DNA from: Phocaeicola faecium | GTDB taxonomy: Bacteria; Bacteroidota; Bacteroidia; Bacteroidales; Bacteroidaceae | NCBI RefSeq assembly: GCF_014837055.1 | Contig: NZ_JACSPQ010000001.1 | Location: 113,035-177,034 of the forward strand | Direction: 5' to 3' | Length of the DNA: 64,000 nucleotides | Part shown: positions 53,398-63,597 of the stretch, in pieces | Layout of the letters: every line of letters begins with the position of its first letter | Numbering within the stretch: position 1 is the stretch's first letter | The notes under the pieces: model-generated | What the model saw: the letters and a program-made list of their open reading frames with translations, nothing else | Databases searched by the model: none | Told to the model about the DNA's origin: nothing | Position numbers and translations under genes: made by a program

Positions 53398-56226
53398 ATG
53401 ACAGACGATAAAGAAACAATCAGTGTGCTGGGCGCACGTGTACATAATCTGAAAAATATAGATGTAGAGATTCCACGAAACAGCCTTACCGTGATAACGG
53501 GGCTGAGCGGAAGCGGGAAATCGTCGTTGGCTTTCGATACGATTTTTGCGGAAGGACAGCGGAGGTATATCGAAACTTTCTCGGCTTACGCCCGTAATTT
53601 CTTGGGAGGAATGGAGCGTCCGGACGTGGATAAAATAACCGGATTAAGTCCGGTTATTTCCATCGAACAGAAAACCACGAACAAGAATCCGCGTTCTACC
53701 GTAGGTACCACCACCGAAATTTACGATTACCTGCGTTTGCTTTTCGCTCGTGCCGGAACAGCCTATTCGTATCTGTCGGGCGAGAAGATGGTGAAATATA
53801 CCGAAGAACAGATATTAGACCTCATCCGTAAAGATTACAAGGGGAAACGAATCTATATATTGGCGCCGTTGGTGCGTACCCGCAAGGGACACTACAAAGA
53901 ACTCTTTGAGCAGGTGCGCAAGAAAGGATATTTGTACGTGCGTGTAGACGGCGAAATAAAAGAGATAGTCCACGGGATGAAGCTCGACCGTTATAAGAAT
54001 CACGACATCGAAGTGGTGATAGATAAAACGGTGGTGACTGAAAAGGAAGAAAAACGGCTGAAGCAAAGCGTGGAAACGGCGATGAGGCAGGGCGACGGGC
54101 TGCTGATGATACTGGACGCGCAGACAGAAAGCGTGCGTCATTACAGCAAACGCCTGATGTGTCCTGTTACGGGCTTGTCGTATAAAGAGCCTGCGCCTCA
54201 TAATTTTTCGTTCAACTCGCCGCAGGGAGCTTGTCCGCGCTGTAAAGGGCTGGGTTACGTTAATCAGATTGATGTGGATAAGGTAATCCCCGACCGTTCG
54301 CTGTCGATTTACGAAGGCGCCATCGCTCCGCTGGGGAAATACCGGAGCGTTATGATATTTTGGCAGATAGACGCGCTGTTAGAGCGTTATGAGTTTACGC
54401 TGAAAACACCGGTCGACCAACTGCCGGAGGATGTCATCAATGAAATTCTGTATGGGTGCGACGAGCGTTTGAAGATAAAAGGCTCTTTGCTCCATTCATC
54501 TTCTGATTATTTTGTGGCTTACGAAGGCATCGTGAAATATATCCAGATGATGCAGGAGAAAGATGCTTCTGCCACTGCGCAAAAGTGGGCAGAACAGTTT
54601 GCGAAAACCGACGTTTGTCCGGAGTGTAAGGGTGCGCGTCTGAACAAAGAAGCCCTTTACTTCCGGATTCACGATAAAAACATCTACCAGTTGGCTACGA
54701 TGGACGTAAGCGAACTGTATGAATGGCTGCTTCACGTGGAGCCTCATTTGGAAGAAAAACAGCGGCGGATAGCCGAAGAGATACTGAAAGAAATCCGTAC
54801 GCGACTGAAATTCCTGCTCGACGTTGGGCTTGATTACTTGTCGCTGAACCGTTCGTCGGTCAGTCTTTCGGGCGGAGAGAGCCAGCGCATCCGCTTGGCT
54901 ACTCAGATCGGTTCGCAACTGGTGAACGTGCTTTATATCCTCGACGAGCCGAGCATCGGACTGCACCAGCGCGATAATATCCGTCTGATAAACTCGCTGA
55001 AAGAACTGCGCGACTTGGGCAATTCGGTAATCGTGGTAGAGCATGACAAAGACATGATGCTTGCCGCCGATTACATCGTGGATATGGGGCCGAAAGCAGG
55101 CAGACTGGGCGGCGAAGTGGTATTTGCCGGTACGCCCGAAGAAATGTTGAAAACCGATACCCTGACCTCGCAATACCTGAACGGGAAGATGAAGATAGAA
55201 TTGCCTGCCGAGCGGCGTAAGGGCAACGGCAAATCGTTGTGGCTGCGCGGGGCAAGAGGCAATAACCTGAAAGGGGTGGATGTAGAGTTCCCGTTGGGCA
55301 AACTGATTTGCGTGACGGGGGTTTCGGGCAGTGGAAAGTCGACACTGATAAATGATACCTTGCAACCCATCTTGTCGCAACACTTCTATCGCTCGCTGCA
55401 AGACCCTCTGCCTTACGATGCTGTGGAAGGACTGGAGTACATTGATAAGGTGGTGAATGTAGACCAATCTCCGCTGGGGCGTACCCCTCGTTCCAATCCC
55501 GCTACTTATACAGGCGTGTTTTCCGACATCCGCAACCTGTTCGTAGGACTCCCGGAAGCGAAGATTCGCGGTTATAAGCCGGGACGTTTCTCATTCAATG
55601 TTTCGGGCGGACGCTGCGAGGCATGTGGAGGAAACGGCTATAAGACCATCGAAATGAACTTCCTGCCCGACGTGTTGGTGCCCTGCGAAGTGTGTCACGG
55701 CAAGCGTTATAACCGCGAAACGCTGGAGGTAAGATATAAAGGAAAATCCATAGCCGATGTACTTGATATGACCATCAACCTCGCCGTGGAATTTTTCGAT
55801 AATGTTCCGCAGATATTGAACAAGATAAAAGTATTGCAGGAAGTGGGGTTGGGGTATATCAAGTTAGGGCAACCTTCAACCACTCTTTCGGGCGGAGAGA
55901 GCCAGCGTGTGAAGTTGGCTACCGAACTTGCCAAACGCGACACGGGGAAAACGGTCTATATTCTTGACGAACCGACCACAGGACTTCACTTTGAAGACAT
56001 CCGCGTATTGATGACCGTGCTTGAAAGGCTGGTAGACAAGGGGAATACGGTAATCGTTATCGAGCATAATCTGGATGTGATAAAGATGGCAGATTATATT
56101 ATTGACATGGGACCGGAAGGAGGAAAAGACGGCGGAATGCTTCTTGCACACGGTACGCCGGAAGAAGTAGCCCTTTCCGGTAAAGGCTATACCTCGAAAT
56201 TTATCAAAGAAGAACTTGGTCTCTGA
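53398..56226 (+). CDS. uvrA: UvrABC excinuclease subunit A
   Basis: Damage-recognition ATPase of nucleotide excision repair. 942 residues, full length. Two ABC ATPase modules: Walker [15 protein letters not shown] (~33-46) and [14 protein letters not shown] (~640-653), each with a signature LSGGESQRI / LSGGESQRV and a DEPSIGLH / DEPTTGLH Walker B. Zinc-binding CPRCKGLG and [11 protein letters not shown]...CEVCHGKRY clusters are intact. An alkyltransferase gene lies just upstream, so two alkyl/bulky-lesion repair genes are neighbours. Confidence 0.98.
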   Translation: MTDDKETISVLGARVHNLKNIDVEIPRNSLTVITGLSGSGKSSLAFDTIFAEGQRRYIETFSAYARNFLGGMERPDVDKITGLSPVISIEQKTTNKNPRSTVGTTTEIYDYLRLLFARAGTAYSYLSGEKMVKYTEEQILDLIRKDYKGKRIYILAPLVRTRKGHYKELFEQVRKKGYLYVRVDGEIKEIVHGMKLDRYKNHDIEVVIDKTVVTEKEEKRLKQSVETAMRQGDGLLMILDAQTESVRHYSKRLMCPVTGLSYKEPAPHNFSFNSPQGACPRCKGLGYVNQIDVDKVIPDRSLSIYEGAIAPLGKYRSVMIFWQIDALLERYEFTLKTPVDQLPEDVINEILYGCDERLKIKGSLLHSSSDYFVAYEGIVKYIQMMQEKDASATAQKWAEQFAKTDVCPECKGARLNKEALYFRIHDKNIYQLATMDVSELYEWLLHVEPHLEEKQRRIAEEILKEIRTRLKFLLDVGLDYLSLNRSSVSLSGGESQRIRLATQIGSQLVNVLYILDEPSIGLHQRDNIRLINSLKELRDLGNSVIVVEHDKDMMLAADYIVDMGPKAGRLGGEVVFAGTPEEMLKTDTLTSQYLNGKMKIELPAERRKGNGKSLWLRGARGNNLKGVDVEFPLGKLICVTGVSGSGKSTLINDTLQPILSQHFYRSLQDPLPYDAVEGLEYIDKVVNVDQSPLGRTPRSNPATYTGVFSDIRNLFVGLPEAKIRGYKPGRFSFNVSGGRCEACGGNGYKTIEMNFLPDVLVPCEVCHGKRYNRETLEVRYKGKSIADVLDMTINLAVEFFDNVPQILNKIKVLQEVGLGYIKLGQPSTTLSGGESQRVKLATELAKRDTGKTVYILDEPTTGLHFEDIRVLMTVLERLVDKGNTVIVIEHNLDVIKMADYIIDMGPEGGKDGGMLLAHGTPEEVALSGKGYTSKFIKEELGL

Positions 56227-56264
56227 CCATGCAGTCTTATACATATATATTATTATAGAGAAAA

Positions 56265-56753
56265 ATGGCAAAAGAAAAAATAGCCAAAACAAACGCGGCA
56301 CGTTTGTTAGACAAAGATAAAATCAGCTACGAGCTGGTGCCCTACGAAGTAGACGAGAACGATTTGAGTTGCGTGCATGTGGCGGCAAGCCTGAACGAAA
56401 ACATCGAACAAGTGTTTAAAACCCTCGTTCTCCACGGTGATAAATCCGGATATTTCGTTTGTGTGATACCGGGTGAGCATGAAGTTGATTTAAAGTTGGC
56501 AGCGAAGGTATCCGGCAATAAAAAATGTGATTTGATACCGATGAAAGAATTGCTTCCGCTGACGGGATATATCCGTGGCGGCTGTTCGCCCATCGGCATG
56601 AAAAAACATTTTCCCACTTACATCCACCACACATGTAATGATTTTCCATTCATTTATGTGAGTGCAGGGATTCGTGGACTTCAAGTGAAGATTGCGCCGG
56701 CAGACCTGATAAAAGTCAGTCGGGCAGAAGTCTGTACTTTATTCGCCGACTAA
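56265..56753 (+). CDS. ybaK: Cys-tRNA(Pro)/Cys-tRNA(Cys) deacylase YbaK family
   Basis: A trans-acting editing enzyme that hydrolyses mischarged Cys-tRNA(Pro). 162 residues, near the family length, with conserved segments NAARLLDKDKISYEL, VFKTLVLHG, VIPGEHEVDLKLAAKVSG and TGYIRGGCSPIGMKK. It lies 38 bases after uvrA and 89 bases before aspS, on the same strand. Confidence 0.94.
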   Translation: MAKEKIAKTNAARLLDKDKISYELVPYEVDENDLSCVHVAASLNENIEQVFKTLVLHGDKSGYFVCVIPGEHEVDLKLAAKVSGNKKCDLIPMKELLPLTGYIRGGCSPIGMKKHFPTYIHHTCNDFPFIYVSAGIRGLQVKIAPADLIKVSRAEVCTLFAD

Positions 56754-56764
56754 GCGAAAACGCA

Positions 56765-56796
56765 GTTGCATAAATCAAAAACAAGTGCTACCTTTG
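56765..56796 (+). promoter_or_regulatory. Promoter of aspS
   Basis: GTTG (56765-56768), 20-base spacer, then a perfect -7 box TACCTTTG (56789-56796), 46 bases before the ATG. Confidence 0.7.
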
Positions 56797-56842
56797 CCGT
56801 TCAATAAAAAATAGATAAAATTTAACATTCATATATAAAGAT

Positions 56843-58600
56843 ATGTTCAGAAGTCATACTTGCGGTGAGTTAAGACTTACCGATGCAGGAAAAAATGTGA
56901 CGCTGGCCGGATGGGTACAGCGTACACGCAAAATGGGGGGAATGACTTTCGTCGACCTCCGAGACCGTTATGGCATTACCCAGTTGGTGTTTAATACTGA
57001 AGTGAATGCCGCTCTGTGTGAACGTGCGAACCATTTGGGACGTGAATTTGTGATTCAGGTACAGGGAACAGTGAGCGAACGTTCCAGCAAGAACCAGAAT
57101 CTACCTACGGGTGAAATTGAGATTATTGTATCGGAACTGAACGTTCTGAATACCGCTCAAACGCCTCCTTTCACCATCGAAGACAATACCGACGGTGGTG
57201 ATGACCTCCGTATGAAGTATCGTTATTTGGATTTGCGCCGTACGGCTGTGCGTAAGAACCTTGAACTTCGTCACCGGATGACGATGGAGGTGCGTCGCTA
57301 TCTTGACAGTAAAGGATTCTTGGAAGTAGAAACCCCGATGCTTATCGGTTCGACACCGGAAGGTGCGCGCGACTTTGTTGTGCCTTCTCGCATGAATCCG
57401 GGACAGTTCTACGCCTTGCCTCAGTCTCCGCAGACCTTGAAGCAGCTGTTGATGGTTTCAGGTTTCGACCGTTACTTCCAAATCGTAAAATGTTTCCGCG
57501 ATGAAGATTTACGTGCCGACCGCCAGCCGGAATTTACACAGATAGACTGCGAAATGAGTTTCGTAGAACAGGAAGACATTATTCAGATGTTCGAAGGAAT
57601 GGCTAAACATCTGTTTAAAGAACTCCGTGGCGTGGAATTGACAGAGCCGTTCTTGCGGATGCCGTGGGCAGACGCTATGAAATATTACGGTAGCGACAAA
57701 CCTGATTTGCGTTTCGGCATGAAGTTCGTTGAACTGATGGATATCATGAAAGGATATGGATTCTCTGTGTTCGACAATGCTGCTTACATCGGAGGTATCT
57801 GTGCCGAAGGAGCTGCGCACTATACCCGTAAACAACTTGACCAACTGACGGAATTTGTAAAACGTCCTCAGATTGGTGCGAAAGGTATGGTATATGCCCG
57901 CATAGAAGCAGATGGCAATGTAAAATCGAGCGTAGACAAGTTCTATTCGCAAGAAGTATTGCAGCAAATGAAAGAAGCATTTGGTGCTAAGCCCGGCGAT
58001 TTGATTCTGATATTAAGCGGAGACGATGCCATGAAGACGCGCAAGCAGCTTTGTGAATTGCGTTTGGAAATGGGTAATCAGCTCGGCTTGCGCGACAAGA
58101 ATACTTTTGCTTGTCTGTGGGTGGTTGACTTCCCGATGTTTGAATGGAGCGAAGAAGAAGGCAGACTGATGGCTATGCATCATCCGTTTACTCATCCGAA
58201 AGACGAAGATATTCCGTTGTTGGATACCAATCCGGCGGCTGTCCGTGCAGATGCTTACGATATGGTTATCAATGGAGTGGAAGTTGGTGGTGGTTCTATT
58301 CGTATTCACGATTCGGAACTTCAGGCAAAGATGTTCGAGATATTGGGCTTCACACCCGAAAAGGCACAAGAACAGTTCGGATTCCTGATGAATGCGTTCA
58401 AATTTGGTGCGCCTCCTCACGGAGGATTGGCTTACGGGCTTGACCGTTGGGTATCCTTGTTTGCCGGTTTGGATTCAATTCGCGACTGCATTGCATTCCC
58501 GAAAAACAACTCAGGACGCGACGTGATGTTAGACGCTCCGGGATTCCTCGACCAAAAACAGTTGGATGAACTGAACCTGAAAATTGATATTAAAGAGTAA
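56843..58600 (+). CDS. aspS: Aspartyl-tRNA synthetase
   Basis: Charges tRNA-Asp; class IIb synthetase of 585 residues, the bacterial size. An N-terminal OB anticodon-binding domain ([23 protein letters not shown]) is followed by catalytic motifs RYLDLRR (motif 1 region), [19 protein letters not shown] (motif 2) and [10 protein letters not shown] (motif 3), with a GAD insertion domain between motifs 2 and 3. The bacterial insertion supports the discriminating or standard bacterial type; the tRNA specificity was not examined further. A GtrA gene follows after 14 bases. Confidence 0.97.
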   Translation: MFRSHTCGELRLTDAGKNVTLAGWVQRTRKMGGMTFVDLRDRYGITQLVFNTEVNAALCERANHLGREFVIQVQGTVSERSSKNQNLPTGEIEIIVSELNVLNTAQTPPFTIEDNTDGGDDLRMKYRYLDLRRTAVRKNLELRHRMTMEVRRYLDSKGFLEVETPMLIGSTPEGARDFVVPSRMNPGQFYALPQSPQTLKQLLMVSGFDRYFQIVKCFRDEDLRADRQPEFTQIDCEMSFVEQEDIIQMFEGMAKHLFKELRGVELTEPFLRMPWADAMKYYGSDKPDLRFGMKFVELMDIMKGYGFSVFDNAAYIGGICAEGAAHYTRKQLDQLTEFVKRPQIGAKGMVYARIEADGNVKSSVDKFYSQEVLQQMKEAFGAKPGDLILILSGDDAMKTRKQLCELRLEMGNQLGLRDKNTFACLWVVDFPMFEWSEEEGRLMAMHHPFTHPKDEDIPLLDTNPAAVRADAYDMVINGVEVGGGSIRIHDSELQAKMFEILGFTPEKAQEQFGFLMNAFKFGAPPHGGLAYGLDRWVSLFAGLDSIRDCIAFPKNNSGRDVMLDAPGFLDQKQLDELNLKIDIKE

Positions 58601-58614
58601 TTGCAAATACACGA

Positions 58615-59004
58615 ATGAAAGAACCTGTACGTATATTCCGCTTTGCGGTAGTAGGTACGCTGAATGCCATCATTACTGCCATTGTGGTATGGCTGATGAT
58701 GCACATTGAAGGCGAGGACTATATTACGGCAAACATCGTGGCGTATGTGGTGGCTCAAGTTCATAATTTCGTGTGGTGCAAATATTGGATATTTCCGATA
58801 GAGCAAGATACAAAAAAGAATAGCATCTGGCATCAGATGCTATTCTTTGCTTGTGCTTTTGCCATGTCATACAGCGCACAATTCCTATTCCTCTTAATGT
58901 TAGTCGAACTGTTTCATTGTAACGAATACCTTGCCCAGTTCCTCGGGCTTTTTGTTTACGGCGCGGTTAACTTTATGAGCAATAAGCATATCACTTTCCG
59001 TTAA
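58615..59004 (+). CDS. GtrA family membrane protein
   Basis: A 129-residue protein with four hydrophobic helices, of the GtrA family thought to help move polyprenyl-linked sugars across the membrane. The signature elements are FAVVGTLNAIITAIVVW at the first helix and QFLGLFVYGAVNFMSNKHITF at the end. No partner glycosyltransferase is adjacent here. Its stop overlaps the stop of the convergent ACT gene by 3 bases. Confidence 0.9.
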   Translation: MKEPVRIFRFAVVGTLNAIITAIVVWLMMHIEGEDYITANIVAYVVAQVHNFVWCKYWIFPIEQDTKKNSIWHQMLFFACAFAMSYSAQFLFLLMLVELFHCNEYLAQFLGLFVYGAVNFMSNKHITFR

Positions 59005-59429
59005 ACCATTTTTATCAAATCCTTTTCTTCCACGTAGCTTAGTCCGTCACTCAGGATGACTTGCCGTGTCTTTTCGGTATTGTCTGTGCGGAATACGAGT
59101 ATGCCTTTCCCTGCCAGTAAAAACGAGTAGAGGTAAGAAATACCTATGTCCGCACGTGTGAAACTGCGTATGGCGTCTGCCGCCCGTCCGGGCTGGTTAT
59201 CGAGGGTGATAGCAAATACGTCGGAAAGGTTAGCCGATATACCGGCATTCTTTAATGTCTCATAGGCACGCATCGGCTCCGAACAGATGATGCGGTAAAT
59301 GCCATATTCCACAGTATCGGAAATGGTAGAGGCTATGAGCTGGATATTGGCTTCTTTCAATAGCTCAAGCACTTGCAGCAGTGTTCCCGATTTGTTTTCT
59401 ACAAATACGGATAATTGATGGATGGTCAT
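59001..59429 (-). CDS. Tandem ACT-domain amino-acid-binding protein
   Basis: A 142-residue soluble protein of two ACT domains (~4-70, QLSVFVENKSGTLLQVLELL; ~72-142, VFAITLDNQPGRAADAIRSF), each with the ligand-binding loop between first strand and helix. It carries no catalytic domain, so it should act as a stand-alone sensor or regulatory subunit. It starts 44 bases after the phenylacetate-CoA ligase gene; this pairing is common in Bacteroidetes and suggests it senses aromatic or branched amino acids. Confidence 0.92.
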   Translation of the reverse strand: MTIHQLSVFVENKSGTLLQVLELLKEANIQLIASTISDTVEYGIYRIICSEPMRAYETLKNAGISANLSDVFAITLDNQPGRAADAIRSFTRADIGISYLYSFLLAGKGILVFRTDNTEKTRQVILSDGLSYVEEKDLIKMV

Positions 59430-59473
59430 AATTCTCTGAAGTTTAAAGATTCTTTTATTTGTGTTTCCTGCCG

Positions 59474-60787
59474 TCAGATTAAAGTCTTTCGTAAATCTTT
59501 CACGCGCACCGCCTTGCCTTCTTGTTTCGGCAGACTGCCTTTCGAGACTAACTTCACACGCGGCGTGATTAAGATTTCGTCTTTCAGCTGTCGGGTAATT
59601 TCTTTGGTCAGCCTTTGCAAGAATCCATAATCGTCGGTAAAGTCGTTCAGTTCTACCTCTACGGTCATCTCGTCATTGGCTTCAAGGTTGGTGAGAGTGA
59701 TAAGATACTCGTTACCCAGTTCTTTGAACTGCATCAGGATGTTTTCTATCTGAATCGGGAAGATGTTTACTCCTTTCAGGATAATCATATCGTCACTCCG
59801 TCCCTTCATCCGGTCGAGGCGTTTGTGATGGCGGCCGCACGGACATTCGCCGGGCAGGATGCGAGTAAGGTCTCTCGTGCGGTAACGCAGCAGCGGCATT
59901 GCTTCGCGGTTGATGGTAGTCAGCACCAGTTCGCCTACCTCTCCTTCGGGAACTGGTTCCAGCGTTTGCGGGTCTACTATCTCCACGATGTAATAGTCCT
60001 CCCAAATGTGGAGTCCGTTTTGCTCCAGACACTCGAAAGCCACACCCGGACCACACATCTCTGACATGCCGAACGAGTTATAGGCTTTTACTCCCAGCAT
60101 GTTTTCTATGCGCCGGCGTTGTTCGTCTGAGTGCGGTTCCGCACCGATGATAAGCGTTTTCAGTCGGGTGTCGCGGCGCGGGTCGATACCCATTTCTTCC
60201 ATTACCTCATATAAGCGTCCGGCATAGCTGGGGATGGCATGGAGGGCAGTGGTTCCGAAGTCGGTGATGAACTTAATCTGCCGTTTGGTGTTGCCCGCAG
60301 CGGCTGGAACGGTGAGCATCCCCAAGCGTTCGGCGCCATACTGGAAGCCCAGTCCGCCGGTAAACATGCCGTAGCCCGACGAGTTTTGGAAAATATCTCC
60401 CTTGCGCAGTCCCACCATGTACAGACAGCGCGCCACTGCGTTTGCCCATTCGTCCAAGTCGTGTTGCGTATGCAAGATAACGGTAGGCGTGCCCGTGGTT
60501 CCACTTGATGAATGCAGGCGCACCACCTGTTCCAACGGGACGGCAGACAATCCGAAAGGATAATTGTCGCGCAGGTCTTGTTTGGTAGTGAACGGAATTT
60601 TTGTCAGGTCGTCCAGCGAGCGGATGTCGTCGGGCGTTAAACCTATTTCGTCGAACCGTCGTTTATAGAAAGGAGAGCGCATACACTGGCGAAGCGTTTT
60701 TTGCAGCCTCTCCAACTGAAGTCTTTCTATTTCCGGACGGGTTAAAGTCTCCATTTCCGGATGTAAGTACATGTTGTAGTTTTTCAT
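59474..60787 (-). CDS. paaK: Phenylacetate-CoA ligase family protein
   Basis: An ANL-type ligase of 437 residues that forms a CoA thioester of phenylacetate or a related aryl acid. Motifs: HSSSGTTGTPTV (P-loop-like), SFGMSEMCGPG, YRTRDLTRI and KGRSDDMIILKGVNIFP. The longest frame starts 37 codons upstream, but a -7 box at 60811-60818 lies within that extension, and the family begins MYLHPEMETL, so MKNYNMYL is chosen. No other paa genes are present; the enzyme may serve 2-oxoacid ferredoxin oxidoreductase products. Confidence 0.92.
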   Translation of the reverse strand: MKNYNMYLHPEMETLTRPEIERLQLERLQKTLRQCMRSPFYKRRFDEIGLTPDDIRSLDDLTKIPFTTKQDLRDNYPFGLSAVPLEQVVRLHSSSGTTGTPTVILHTQHDLDEWANAVARCLYMVGLRKGDIFQNSSGYGMFTGGLGFQYGAERLGMLTVPAAAGNTKRQIKFITDFGTTALHAIPSYAGRLYEVMEEMGIDPRRDTRLKTLIIGAEPHSDEQRRRIENMLGVKAYNSFGMSEMCGPGVAFECLEQNGLHIWEDYYIVEIVDPQTLEPVPEGEVGELVLTTINREAMPLLRYRTRDLTRILPGECPCGRHHKRLDRMKGRSDDMIILKGVNIFPIQIENILMQFKELGNEYLITLTNLEANDEMTVEVELNDFTDDYGFLQRLTKEITRQLKDEILITPRVKLVSKGSLPKQEGKAVRVKDLRKTLI

Positions 60788-60810
60788 ATTATTTGTTTCT
60801 GGTTTGAGTG

Positions 60811-60818
60811 CAAACATA
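60811..60818 (-). promoter_or_regulatory. -7 box of the paaK-ACT operon
   Basis: Minus-strand TATGTTTG fits TAnnTTTG, 24 bases before the proposed paaK start. Confidence 0.6.
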
Positions 60819-60888
60819 TAAAAAAATGACGAAACAAACGAATCTGTGCAGCAAAATGTAGTCTCTTCGGAATTGTTTTTCATTTGCG

Positions 60889-60983
60889 TGTAACGCAACC
60901 GTTAGCGTTGGTCATCGCAAGCGGATGAATTGCCCGGTTCTACCCATAGAACAGGCTCGTCCTATGGGTAGTGTTTTTTCAGG
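60889..60983. repeat. Intergenic palindromic element G
   Basis: The right end GTGTTTTTTCAGG is intact; the left end is degraded to GTGTAACGC. AACGCAACCGTTAGCGTTGG matches element C exactly over 20 bases. The second hairpin is a perfect 10-bp stem, CTACCCATAG (60940-60949) with CTATGGGTAG (60962-60971). It lies between the paaK promoter and the broken antiterminator gene. Confidence 0.78.
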
Positions 60984-61079
60984 CTCCTGACCAAGCAGGA
61001 TAATGGTTTAAATAAGTTCGGAATAATGGCTTCAGCGGCATGAAAAGGAGTGTTGTCCGCTCTGTTTTTTTAAGATTGT

Positions 61080-61354
61080 TTATTGGGGAGATTGCTCTTT
61101 TTTGACATACCCCACGGGCATTTCGATGGATGCACAGCCCAGTTGGGAGATGCGTATCACGACGTGCGACTTTCCGTTCAGCTCAAGCAATTCGCCCCGC
61201 AATCCGCTCAGCGGACCTTTTTGCGGTCGCTCCACTGGCGGGTTACTTCTTGTACGGGCAGGTAATAGGTTACTCCCAAGTTGGCCAACTTCTCTGCCGC
61301 TTTCTTCTCATGGTGCATCCGTACGTAAAATACATACCAATGTTGGTTATCCAT
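61080..61354 (-). pseudogene. Broken UpxY-type (NusG-like) transcription antiterminator
   Basis: Two pieces of a capsule-locus antiterminator remain in different frames. Piece 1 (61354-61208, 48 codons) starts MDNQHWYVFYVRMHHEKKAA, the NGN-domain start of UpxY proteins, runs through TYYLPVQEVTRQWSDRKK and stops at TGA. Piece 2 (~61215-61080) reads GPLSGLRGELLELNG...SQLGCASIEMPVGYVKK, the C-terminal KOW domain. UpxY proteins are about 170-180 residues; about 80 residues between the pieces are gone. It starts 10 bases after the fcl stop, so it is the tail of the gmd-fcl transcript. Confidence 0.82.
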
Positions 61355-61364
61355 TGCGTAAAAG

Positions 61365-62465
61365 TCAGATTGTCTGATGATTGATACAAATACCTTTCAG
61401 ATACCACTCATACAAGCGATGAATCCCCTCGTCGATTTCTATTTTATGATGCCATCCCAGCTCGTGCAGCTTGGTTACGTCGGTGAGCTTGCGCAGGGTT
61501 CCGTCGGGTTTCGAAGCATCCCAGCGTAACTCTCCTTTGAATCCGATTTCCTTTACTATTTTTTCTGCCAGCTCGCGGATGCTCAGTTCCTTGCCTGTTC
61601 CTACGTTGATGTGACAGTTTCGTATCTCGCGTTCACCTTCTTTGTAAGTGTCTTTGAAATCCACGTTCAGCAATACGTGTACGCTTGCGTCTGCCATCTC
61701 CTCGCTCCAAAGGAATTCGCGCAAGGGTTTTCCCGTGCCCCACAGCGTAACGGCATCGGGCGCAATACCGAATCGGGCAAGTTTTTCAAGAATCTCGGCC
61801 TCTGTATTGCTTCCGTTTACTCCCTCTACCGGACGCAGGTCGATGTCTTTGCGCACTGCCTCCCAGTTACCTTCGTTCAAGCATTTGGCAAGATAGATTT
61901 TGCGTATCATGGCAGGGAGCACATGGCTGTTTTCCAGATGGAAATTGTCATTCGGCCCGTACAGATTGGTAGGCATGACCGCAATATAGTTCGTACCATA
62001 TTGCAGGTTAAAGCTCTCACACATCTTCAGTCCGGCTATCTTGGCGATGGCGTAAGGCTCGTTGGTATATTCCAGCGGGGAAGTAAGAAGCACATCTTCA
62101 CGCATCGGCTGGGTAGCCTCACGCGGATAAATACACGTGCTTCCGAGGAAAAGCAGCTTTTTAACGCCGTGGCGGAAACTTTCCCCGATGACGTTTTGCT
62201 GGATTTGCAGGTTTTGGTAAATGAAATCTGCACGGTATTGCAGGTTGGCCATGATGCCTCCCACGTGTGCAGCAGCCAGTACCACGGCTTCGGGTTGTTC
62301 CGCATCGAAAAAGGCGCGTACGGCAACGGGGTCGAGCAAATCAAGCTCTTTGTGCGAGCGGCCCACCAAATTGTCGTATCCTCTCTGTTTGAGGTTGTTC
62401 CAAATGGCAGAACCCACCAATCCGTGATGTCCTGCCACATATATTTTTGTCGATTTGCTTAGCAT
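61365..62465 (-). CDS. fcl: GDP-L-fucose synthase
   Basis: NADPH-dependent epimerase/reductase converting GDP-4-keto-6-deoxymannose to GDP-L-fucose. 366 residues, an extended SDR: the Rossmann motif is VAGHHGLVGSAI, the catalytic site is YAIAKIAG (Tyr-x-x-x-Lys) with the Ser/Cys in LGSTCIYP. It is directly downstream of gmd (42 bases), together giving GDP-fucose for capsule and glycoprotein fucosylation. Confidence 0.96.
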   Translation of the reverse strand: MLSKSTKIYVAGHHGLVGSAIWNNLKQRGYDNLVGRSHKELDLLDPVAVRAFFDAEQPEAVVLAAAHVGGIMANLQYRADFIYQNLQIQQNVIGESFRHGVKKLLFLGSTCIYPREATQPMREDVLLTSPLEYTNEPYAIAKIAGLKMCESFNLQYGTNYIAVMPTNLYGPNDNFHLENSHVLPAMIRKIYLAKCLNEGNWEAVRKDIDLRPVEGVNGSNTEAEILEKLARFGIAPDAVTLWGTGKPLREFLWSEEMADASVHVLLNVDFKDTYKEGEREIRNCHINVGTGKELSIRELAEKIVKEIGFKGELRWDASKPDGTLRKLTDVTKLHELGWHHKIEIDEGIHRLYEWYLKGICINHQTI

Positions 62466-62507
62466 GATAATCGTATTTTCGTGATAATAGGGACTGTGTT
62501 CTTCGGC

Positions 62508-63581
62508 TTAATTCATCTTGGCATGTAGTTTCTTTACAAACGCCATGTCGTGTTCTACCATGATTTTAACCAAGTCGGCGAACGATGTTTTGGTAGGGTT
62601 CCATCCCAAGAGCGTTTTGGCTTTGGTAGGGTCGCCCAACAACTGTTCTACTTCGCACGGACGGAAATACTTGGGATCTACTTCCACCAATATGCGTCCG
62701 GTTGCCGTATCAATGCCTTTCTCGTTTACGCCTTCTCCTTCCCATTTAAGTTCGATACCCAAATAATGGAAAGCCAATGTGCAAAACTCGCGTACCGTAT
62801 GCATTTCCCCGGTTGCGATAACGAAATCTTCCGGTGTGTCGTGTTGCAGGATGAGCCACATACATTCCACATAATCTTTGGCATATCCCCAGTCGCGTTG
62901 TGCGTTCAGGTTTCCCAGATACAACTTGTCCTGATAGCCCTGCTTGATGCGTGCCGCTGCCAGCGTGATTTTTCGCGTTACGAACGTCTCTCCCCGGCGT
63001 TCACTTTCGTGGTTAAACAGAATACCGTTTACTGCAAACATGCCATAGCTTTCACGGTAGTTCTTTGTAATCCAGAAGCCGTATTGCTTAGCCACTCCGT
63101 AGGGTGAGCGCGGATAAAACGGCGTTGTTTCTTTTTGCGGGATTTCCTGCACCTTGCCAAACAGTTCGGATGTAGAAGCCTGATAGATTCTGCATGTTTT
63201 CTCCAGCCCGCAGATACGCACAGCCTCCAGCAGTCTTAGCGTACCTACCGCGTCGGTTTCTGCCGTATATTCAGGAACGTCGAACGATACTTTTACGTGG
63301 CTTTGGGCAGCCAGATTATAGATTTCGGTAGGCTGGGTTTCCCGGATGATGCGGATTAACGAGCTTGAGTCGGTCATATCCCCCCAATGTAAATTTACCA
63401 GTCGGCTTCGTTTCATGTCGCGCACCCACTCATCTAAGTATAAATGTTCGATGCGTCCGGTGTTGAATGAAGAAGACCGGCGCAGAATGCCGTGTACCTC
63501 ATAGCCTTTTTCAATTAAAAATTCAGCCAGATAAGAGCCGTCTTGTCCGGTAATACCCGTGATTAAAGCTATCTTTTTCAT
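62508..63581 (-). CDS. gmd: GDP-mannose 4,6-dehydratase
   Basis: First committed enzyme of GDP-L-fucose synthesis. 357 residues, an extended SDR with the NADP-binding [29 protein letters not shown] and the catalytic [12 protein letters not shown]. It starts 16 bases after the upstream lipoprotein gene and is followed by fcl, so a DUF-lipoprotein-gmd-fcl operon is likely. Its substrate GDP-mannose must be made by genes outside this window. Confidence 0.97.
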   Translation of the reverse strand: MKKIALITGITGQDGSYLAEFLIEKGYEVHGILRRSSSFNTGRIEHLYLDEWVRDMKRSRLVNLHWGDMTDSSSLIRIIRETQPTEIYNLAAQSHVKVSFDVPEYTAETDAVGTLRLLEAVRICGLEKTCRIYQASTSELFGKVQEIPQKETTPFYPRSPYGVAKQYGFWITKNYRESYGMFAVNGILFNHESERRGETFVTRKITLAAARIKQGYQDKLYLGNLNAQRDWGYAKDYVECMWLILQHDTPEDFVIATGEMHTVREFCTLAFHYLGIELKWEGEGVNEKGIDTATGRILVEVDPKYFRPCEVEQLLGDPTKAKTLLGWNPTKTSFADLVKIMVEHDMAFVKKLHAKMN

Positions 63582-63597
63582 ATAACAATGTAGTATT

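Noticed and set aside
60889-61354. Invertible promoter or site-specific recombination site near the capsule remnant
   Set aside because: Element G is explained by the dispersed family; no flanking inverted recombination sites or recombinase gene were seen.
61083-61384. Three plus-strand reading frames in 61083-61384
   Set aside because: They are antisense to the UpxY remnant, which explains the sequence on the minus strand.
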